Notes under the pieces: model-generated | What the model saw: only the letters and a program-made list of their open reading frames with translations | Told to the model about the DNA's origin: nothing | Databases searched by the model: none | NCBI GenBank assembly: GCA_964480915.1 | Contig: CAYZRS010000015.1 | Location: forward strand, 1 to 64,000 | Direction: 5' to 3' | Source: CAWGCE01 sp964480915 | Lineage (GTDB): Bacteria > Planctomycetota > Planctomycetia > Pirellulales > Pirellulaceae | Length of the DNA: 64,000 nucleotides | Made by a program: the position numbers and the translations under genes | Part shown: positions 59,053 to 64,000 of the stretch, piece by piece | Position numbering within the stretch: the stretch's first letter is position 1 | Layout of the letters: each line of letters opens with the position of its first letter

Positions 59053-60693
59053 CTAGCTGACGCCCGAATCGTCCGAGAGCGGACCGTCGACGCCCGCCAA
59101 AGGCATCGACTCGAGCGAGTGAATCCCAGTGCGGTCCAATTCGACTCGATATCGCTGTACCGAAACCAAACGGTCCGATTCCTTGAGAACGAGCACGACG
59201 TTCAATTCGTATCGTTTCGGGCACACGGCAGTACGAAGTTCTAACGATTCGCCATCCAAGAAGTCGACGTGGCGCTCCGGATCGTCCATTCGGGAAAGGA
59301 AACTGGACACATTCCAGCGAATGATGTCATTAATTCCCTTGCGGCGATCATGCGTCGTGCTGATTTGCTTGCCAAGGATGCCCACGTCTTTGATGTAATG
59401 TAAGCAGACTTCTGGATTGTATTCCAACTCAAGTGCCTGCCCGTTACCGTGACGCCAGCGTCGAACCGATTTTGGGATGCGCGAATCACGCAAATACGAG
59501 AAGGTCTCGCGACACTTGCCGACCGAGGTCCCGTTGCTCGGATCGACAATCCGCAACGAACGATCGGGCATCCACTGGGCGATCCGAGTCGAGAAATAGA
59601 GCTTTACCCAATCCTTGATGCGATCCTTAAAAACGTATCCAACCACCACGGCAAGGACAAAAGGCAGGCTATTCAATCCCCAGATTCGCTCACTGAGAAA
59701 AGCAGCCCCCATCGAAAACGCCATCGCCAGGGCCGCCGCGAATCCGGCCGTCACCTGCACGAAGCTGACATCCTCTTTCTTCGGTTCGATGTTCAGGAAG
59801 AGCACCGAAGTAATGAACTTCTTTAGCGCGCTGGCTCGTTTGACATACAAATTACGCCCTTCGACATCGTCGAGGTGAGTGGTGTAGCCGAGCTCTTTGC
59901 GGTGAAGTTGTTCATGAGCAATTGTCTTGGCAATGCGCTGCCAAGCATCTTCGGTCAGCTCACGCAATTTGCGCTTGTCACGCCGCTGCTCGATCGCCAC
60001 CAGCAATTCGGTCAGGTAACTTTCAACCGTGATCGAAAGGAACTCATCGGTATACTCAAATCGTTCACGTAACCAATCGGGACACTGCAGTCCAACAAAC
60101 ATCGGACGTAAATTTCGGAACTCGTCACAAACGGCCGTCAGTTCACCCGTGACTCGCTTGATCGATTCGGCCAAGTCATCCGCGACTCGCCCCCGCCCCG
60201 TCTTGGTTTCCAACTTGCCCAACCGCTCACAAGCGGCTGTCATCGTTTCGCGCAAGTTGGCTCGCACCAAACAACCAAACATGCGCAGCTCTTGGCTCAG
60301 TGTGCCTTCATCATTGGAAAGTGAGTGCAGTTCGCCCTTCATCATCAACTGTCGAATCCGCATGAGGGGCGAATTCGTATTGGCCGGATCGACCATCGCT
60401 GCAAACGTCATGCTGGGCGTTTTAAAGCGAATGTACGCCTGCGTATCAGAAAAGAACTGCTTACGATCATACGACTGCTTCGAGATCCCTAAGCTCTTGG
60501 GAACGAAGATGAATGCTTCCGTCTGATAGCGAGTCCACTTGCGAGCCTCGTCGATCGCGTAGTCAAGTTTCAGCTCAACCTGATTGTCGTCGTGGATTTC
60601 AAAGCGGCTGTCGAGGCCACAGGAAAGGCCGGACCGGAGAGAGGGCGGTGCAAAATCCATCAGCACGCTATTTAGGGTTCCTTGACGCAGCAT
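59053..60693 (-). CDS. Conserved-looking hypothetical membrane protein
   Basis: A 546-residue protein, not recognised. Residues 1-300 are charged and mostly helical; two hydrophobic helices lie at about 325-365 (VQVTAGFAAALAMAFSMGAA and LPFVLAVVVGYVF); the C-terminal 180 residues are soluble and beta-rich. An HEQLHRKELGY segment near 262 includes an HxxxH-like spacing but no clear HExxH metal site. ATG 60693 chosen; ATG 60660 is an alternative. It separates the carboxyltransferase from the pta-atuA genes. Confidence 0.7.
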   Translation of the reverse strand: MLRQGTLNSVLMDFAPPSLRSGLSCGLDSRFEIHDDNQVELKLDYAIDEARKWTRYQTEAFIFVPKSLGISKQSYDRKQFFSDTQAYIRFKTPSMTFAAMVDPANTNSPLMRIRQLMMKGELHSLSNDEGTLSQELRMFGCLVRANLRETMTAACERLGKLETKTGRGRVADDLAESIKRVTGELTAVCDEFRNLRPMFVGLQCPDWLRERFEYTDEFLSITVESYLTELLVAIEQRRDKRKLRELTEDAWQRIAKTIAHEQLHRKELGYTTHLDDVEGRNLYVKRASALKKFITSVLFLNIEPKKEDVSFVQVTAGFAAALAMAFSMGAAFLSERIWGLNSLPFVLAVVVGYVFKDRIKDWVKLYFSTRIAQWMPDRSLRIVDPSNGTSVGKCRETFSYLRDSRIPKSVRRWRHGNGQALELEYNPEVCLHYIKDVGILGKQISTTHDRRKGINDIIRWNVSSFLSRMDDPERHVDFLDGESLELRTAVCPKRYELNVVLVLKESDRLVSVQRYRVELDRTGIHSLESMPLAGVDGPLSDDSGVS

Positions 60694-60925
60694 GACCCTA
60701 TCTTAACCAAATCTTAACACTCGGACAATCTTGAAAATTGCCACAAATCCCGTGAATTAGCAAAGAAGAGACCGAACAGACGACAAATACCCCGATATTT
60801 TTGCGTTCTGACTTGGCGCAGATCGGGCAAATTTGAAGGTCATTTTCCTACGTTGGGAGCCAGCCATCGTGTTCGTGCGAGCCCACTTCGGCCTCGCGTG
60901 CAGGGCCGCAGGTTTGAGCCCGACG

Positions 60926-61879
60926 TCACGAAGCCAATGCTGACGCGATGACCGCCACGTCGACAATTTCGTCGGCCGAGCAGCCTCGGGAGAGGTCCAT
61001 GTAGGGCTTTGCCAACCCTTGAACAAGTGGCCCCATGGCGCGTGCGCCTCCAATGCGTTGGGTAATTTTGTACGCAATGTTGCCCGAATCGAGATCAGGA
61101 AAGACAAAAACATTCGCGTTCCCGCCCACAGATGAATCGGGCGCCTTGCGTGCCGCCACGTCGGGGACGAAGGCGGCATCGAATTGCAGTTCGCCATCAA
61201 TGCACAAGTTACCGTTGAGTGCCCGGGCCAATTCGGTCGCGCGGCGTACTTTGTCGACTCGTGGGTGATCGGCACTCCCTTTCGTTGAAAAAGAGAGCAT
61301 CGCGACGCGCGGCGTCTCGCCTGTCAAACGCTCGTGGCTGGCGGCCGAGGCCACGGCGATCTGCGCCAGTTGCTCGGCAGTCGGGTCCGGCACGACGCCA
61401 CAATCGGCATAGGTCAGCACGGAATTGGGCAACTCCATCAGAAAGAAACTCGAAACGAGATCACCATTCTCGCTCGTACCGATCGTTCGTAGGCCAGCCC
61501 GAATGATCAGCGCCGTCGCCGCCACGCTCCCACCCACCACTCCGTCGGCGTCGCCAGCGGCGACTGCCATCCCGGCAAATAGCAACGGGCTACGCAGATC
61601 TGCAAAAGCTTGCTCGAGTGTCATTCCACGAGCGGCACGACGCTGCTGGTAGAGCGCCGCATATTTTTCCGAGAGCCCTTTGTCGGTTGTCGCAAGCGAA
61701 GAAACGCCGGCAGCCAACTCTGCGTTCTCCGGCGGGTCAATCAGGATGGCGCGTCCGAAACCTTGCGAGGCGTAGCGAGTTGCCGCAGCAACAATTCGTT
61801 CATCGGCCGGTTCCGGAAACACGATCGTTTTCCGAGCAGCAAACGCCTTCTCTCGCAACGCCGCAAGTACCTGGCTCAT
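60926..61879 (-). CDS. pta: Phosphate acetyl/butyryltransferase (Pta family)
   Basis: A 317-residue PTA_PTB domain enzyme, the short form without the N-terminal DRTGG region. Blocks include IVFPEPADERI, DGVVGGSVAAT, VADCGVVPDP-like YADCGVVPDP, MLSFSTKGSA and NVFVFPDLDSGNIAYK. It interconverts acetyl-CoA and acetyl phosphate. Its start overlaps the end of the AtuA-partner gene by four bases (ATGA), so it belongs to that unit and may drain the acetyl-CoA produced by it. Confidence 0.92.
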   Translation of the reverse strand: MSQVLAALREKAFAARKTIVFPEPADERIVAAATRYASQGFGRAILIDPPENAELAAGVSSLATTDKGLSEKYAALYQQRRAARGMTLEQAFADLRSPLLFAGMAVAAGDADGVVGGSVAATALIIRAGLRTIGTSENGDLVSSFFLMELPNSVLTYADCGVVPDPTAEQLAQIAVASAASHERLTGETPRVAMLSFSTKGSADHPRVDKVRRATELARALNGNLCIDGELQFDAAFVPDVAARKAPDSSVGGNANVFVFPDLDSGNIAYKITQRIGGARAMGPLVQGLAKPYMDLSRGCSADEIVDVAVIASALAS

Positions 61880-62220
61880 CCGGCGATCTCAGGAAAATCA
61901 AACCCATCAGGAACCTCCACTTCCAAATAGAGAATCCCCAGCCCGTGCGTTTTCCCTTGGGCATCGGTCTTCAAGCTCTCCGAACCACCGCCACCCAACG
62001 AATCATGCAGGATAAAATTGAGAGCCAAAAGGTTTGGCGCTTCGTAGCGATCGACATCACCAAAACAGATCTCTGCGAAGTGCGCCTTCACCCGTTCGGA
62101 AGTCAACTGCTCGCGAATGATTTCGTAGGCTGCCGGCGAGTAGGCGACAACGCCCACGTTGCTGCCGTCCCCTTTGTCGCCCGAACGGGCGAAGGCAATT
62201 TTTGACAGTGGTACTTTCAT
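61876..62220 (-). CDS. AtuA-associated small protein (AtuA-like C-terminal domain)
   Basis: A 114-residue protein matching the C-terminal domain normally fused to or following AtuA: KIAFARSGDKGDGSNVGVVAY and ALNFILHDSLGGGGSESL are the conserved blocks. It directly follows the AtuA gene (18 bases) and precedes pta with overlap. Likely a subunit of the AtuA enzyme; the reaction is not established. Confidence 0.87.
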   Translation of the reverse strand: MKVPLSKIAFARSGDKGDGSNVGVVAYSPAAYEIIREQLTSERVKAHFAEICFGDVDRYEAPNLLALNFILHDSLGGGGSESLKTDAQGKTHGLGILYLEVEVPDGFDFPEIAG

Positions 62221-62238
62221 GATGGGCTCACAACCTGT

Positions 62239-63609
62239 CTAAACTTCTTGAACGGTAACTCGCGTTTGAATTTTCTTTTTATCGATCAGCGCCGGCCAGT
62301 AGCTGATGATCTCCGACGCCTTGGGGCGACCACCGGCAAATCCGGTCACGCCAGGAGGGCCACTGGTCACGAGTGGAACAATTTCCATCCCTAAGCGATC
62401 CAAGGCGGCGCGGTCGGCCCCTTTGGCTCCTACTCGCAGCACGACTTCGGCCGGCTCATTCGGAGCAGCCGCAATCCCTGCATGGCAAACGTTGGTCCCC
62501 ACAATTTCCATCAGACGATTTTCGACCGGGATATCGGCACCATCCATCGCGGCTCGCTCAAAAACGATATCGGCACACAACTTTGCTTTTTCGACCGCGT
62601 CCGGTCCAGCCACGGTCAATTGGCCAACGATCTTGTAGCCGTCCAGATAGGAGATAGAGACCTTGTAAGTATCGGTCGGCGGCATCCCTTTGACGCCACT
62701 GACGTGGACTCGATGCGGTCCTTCTTGCTCGAGCTGAACCGTGGTGAAATCGGCCAAGCAATCGGGCGTGATGTATTTGGCCGGATCGCCCATCTCGTAG
62801 ACCAGCTGCGAGATGACCGTATCTTTGGTCACCAGGCCGCCCGTCTCGTCGTGCTTCGTCACGACGAAACTGCCGTCCGGATTCGCCTCAATGATCGGGT
62901 AACCGATCTTGGCCATGTTGGGGACACTTTTCCAGTTCGTAAAATTCCCGCCAGTACATTGAGCCCCGCATTCGACGATATGGCCAGCCACCGTCGCGGC
63001 GGCCAGCTTGTCAAAATCGTCCAGCGACCAACCGAACTCATACGCCAACGGCGCCACAACGAGCGAGGGGTCGGTCGCCCGGCCGGCGATGATGATGTCT
63101 GCATCTTGAGACAACGCCTCGATGATCGGTTCCGCGCCAATGTAGACGTTGGCACTGCGAGCCTGGTCAACGAACGGTGCCAGCGGCTCGCCGGTGTCCA
63201 TGTTGTTTAGCGCTTCGCCGCCCGCAATCAACTGTGGCAAATCGGCCAGGATGTCGTCACCTTCAACGACTGCAATGCGTATGCCTGAGAGCCCTAGTTT
63301 CTTAATAACTTCAGAAATCGCAGCCAAGCAGGCGTGCGGATTGACACCACCCGCATTGGCAATGATCTTGATGCCTTTCTTCTGACACGTTGGCAGGACG
63401 CGTTCGACCATCTTCACGAAGTCGGTCGCGTAGCCGGCATTCGGGTCGCGGCTTTTGAGCTTCTGCATGATGCTCATCGTGACTTCGGCCAAATAGTCGA
63501 GCGTCAAATAGTCGAGCGGTCCCTCTTCCACCAACCGCAACGGCCCGAGCAAACTGTCGCCCCAAAAGCCCTGCCCGTTAGCCACCAAAACTTTGTCACG
63601 TTTATTCAT
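62239..63609 (-). CDS. atuA: AtuA family protein (DUF1446)
   Basis: A 456-residue DUF1446 protein, the family of Pseudomonas AtuA, which is needed for acyclic terpene utilisation though its reaction is unclear. Seen blocks: VLVANGQGFWGDS, NAGGVNPHACL, IAGRATDPSLVVAPLAYEFGW, VAGHIVECGAQCTGGNF and GSPPGVTGFAGGRP-like SGPPGVTGFAGGRP. ATG 63609 is chosen because it precedes the conserved start and has GGCGGA upstream; the frame is open to 63687. It is divergent from an enoyl-CoA hydratase gene. Confidence 0.9.
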   Translation of the reverse strand: MNKRDKVLVANGQGFWGDSLLGPLRLVEEGPLDYLTLDYLAEVTMSIMQKLKSRDPNAGYATDFVKMVERVLPTCQKKGIKIIANAGGVNPHACLAAISEVIKKLGLSGIRIAVVEGDDILADLPQLIAGGEALNNMDTGEPLAPFVDQARSANVYIGAEPIIEALSQDADIIIAGRATDPSLVVAPLAYEFGWSLDDFDKLAAATVAGHIVECGAQCTGGNFTNWKSVPNMAKIGYPIIEANPDGSFVVTKHDETGGLVTKDTVISQLVYEMGDPAKYITPDCLADFTTVQLEQEGPHRVHVSGVKGMPPTDTYKVSISYLDGYKIVGQLTVAGPDAVEKAKLCADIVFERAAMDGADIPVENRLMEIVGTNVCHAGIAAAPNEPAEVVLRVGAKGADRAALDRLGMEIVPLVTSGPPGVTGFAGGRPKASEIISYWPALIDKKKIQTRVTVQEV

Positions 63610-63819
63610 CAGAATCCGCCTTGGGGCGTCAGAAGACGCTCGAATAATACCGTCCCAATTCCAATCCCGTAGTGTACGCGCCGTCACGTCGGCGCGATAG
63701 ACGGCCTAAGCCACCTCGCCGGCCTGCATCGCCGGAACCGGCCGAAACACGTACACTATTTGGGCAGAGCCCGCCCCTTTCTCGGCGGCGAATCGAGACA
63801 ACTCCTGGAATACACTTCA

Positions 63820-64000
63820 ATGACTCAATTCGTAAATTCTACCTTCGCTGACGGAGTCGGCCGGATCGTGCTCGATCGTCCGGAAAAACGCAATGCGCTC
63901 ACGCGAGCGTTTATCGAACAGTTGCTCGCCGCTGTCGAAACGTTGCGAGCCAATGACGAATTGCGCCTACTCGTGCTGTCGTCGACTGGGCCCGTGTTCT
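63820..64000 (+). CDS. Enoyl-CoA hydratase/isomerase, 5' part only
   Basis: The first 60 codons of a crotonase-family protein, cut by the window end. ATG 63820 is followed by TQFVNSTFADGVGRIVLDRP and EKRNALTRAFIEQL, the standard crotonase N-terminus; the oxyanion-hole region lies beyond the window. Divergent from atuA; an AtuE/LiuC-like hydratase is the natural guess. Confidence 0.85.
   Translation, partial: MTQFVNSTFADGVGRIVLDRPEKRNALTRAFIEQLLAAVETLRANDELRLLVLSSTGPVF

Overview
The window looks like a Planctomycetota chromosome, most likely Pirellulales. The evidence is a DUF1559 prepilin-like protein with an H-X9-DG tail, secreted proteins with tandem type I dockerin and PEP-CTERM tails, an N-terminal LEPRIVLSA export motif, and a TMTC-like membrane/TPR protein. 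No rRNA, tRNA, CRISPR array, insertion sequence or prophage was seen.

Region 1 (about 1.2-33.7 kb) is an almost uninterrupted peptidoglycan (PG) salvage locus. Predicted secreted enzymes are a class A beta-lactamase-like/PG-binding/DD-carboxypeptidase fusion, a DigH/GHL10-type glycosidase, an LD-carboxypeptidase, an AmpD-type amidase, a gamma-glutamyltranspeptidase, an AmiE-NamZ fusion and a dockerin-bearing Amidase_3. Transport candidates are a sodium:solute symporter and an SpmA/SpmB pair. Predicted cytoplasmic enzymes are NagZ, AnmK, a MurK/NAGK-type kinase, MurQ, a NagB-PIG-L fusion, a second LD-carboxypeptidase, an M14 peptidase, a DAP-decarboxylase-like enzyme and the DgcN/DgcA pair. 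Together they could take PG from polymer to fructose-6-phosphate, amino acids and lysine (or a related amine product). The genes form several transcription units: dgcN-dgcA-fusion (-); GHL10-symporter-GNAT-ldc (+); ggt-amidase (-); nagZ (+); amiE/namZ-anmK (-); murQ-murK (+); and nagB/PIG-L-M14-spmA-spmB-ldc-amidase-lysA-like (-). A 74-bp palindromic element occurs five times in the gaps between these genes and was not seen elsewhere in the window.

Region 2 (33.7-47.6 kb) is mixed: a TMTC-like TPR protein, two PEP-CTERM proteins (one also carrying dockerins), a class V aminotransferase with a PepE-like dipeptidase, a secreted protein of unknown function, an MBL-fold hydrolase with a histone-H1-like tail, PEP carboxylase, a lone winged-helix protein and a YheT-like hydrolase.

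Region 3 (47.6-51.8 kb) looks like a light/stress-response island. A CarH/LitR-type regulator, co-transcribed with a DCC-family protein, is divergent from a sigma-70 factor and close to a class II photolyase. The regulator keeps the W-x9-EH motif but lacks both histidine ligands expected for B12.

Region 4 (52-64 kb) holds a third PEP-CTERM protein, then acyl-CoA metabolism resembling parts of an acyclic-terpene/leucine (Atu/Liu) pathway: thiolase, a zinc-ribbon SDR, an acyl-CoA carboxylase carboxyltransferase, Pta, AtuA with its small partner, and the start of an enoyl-CoA hydratase cut by the window edge. An ankyrin protein and an unrecognised membrane protein lie among them.

All assignments come from reading motifs and layout; no database search was possible.
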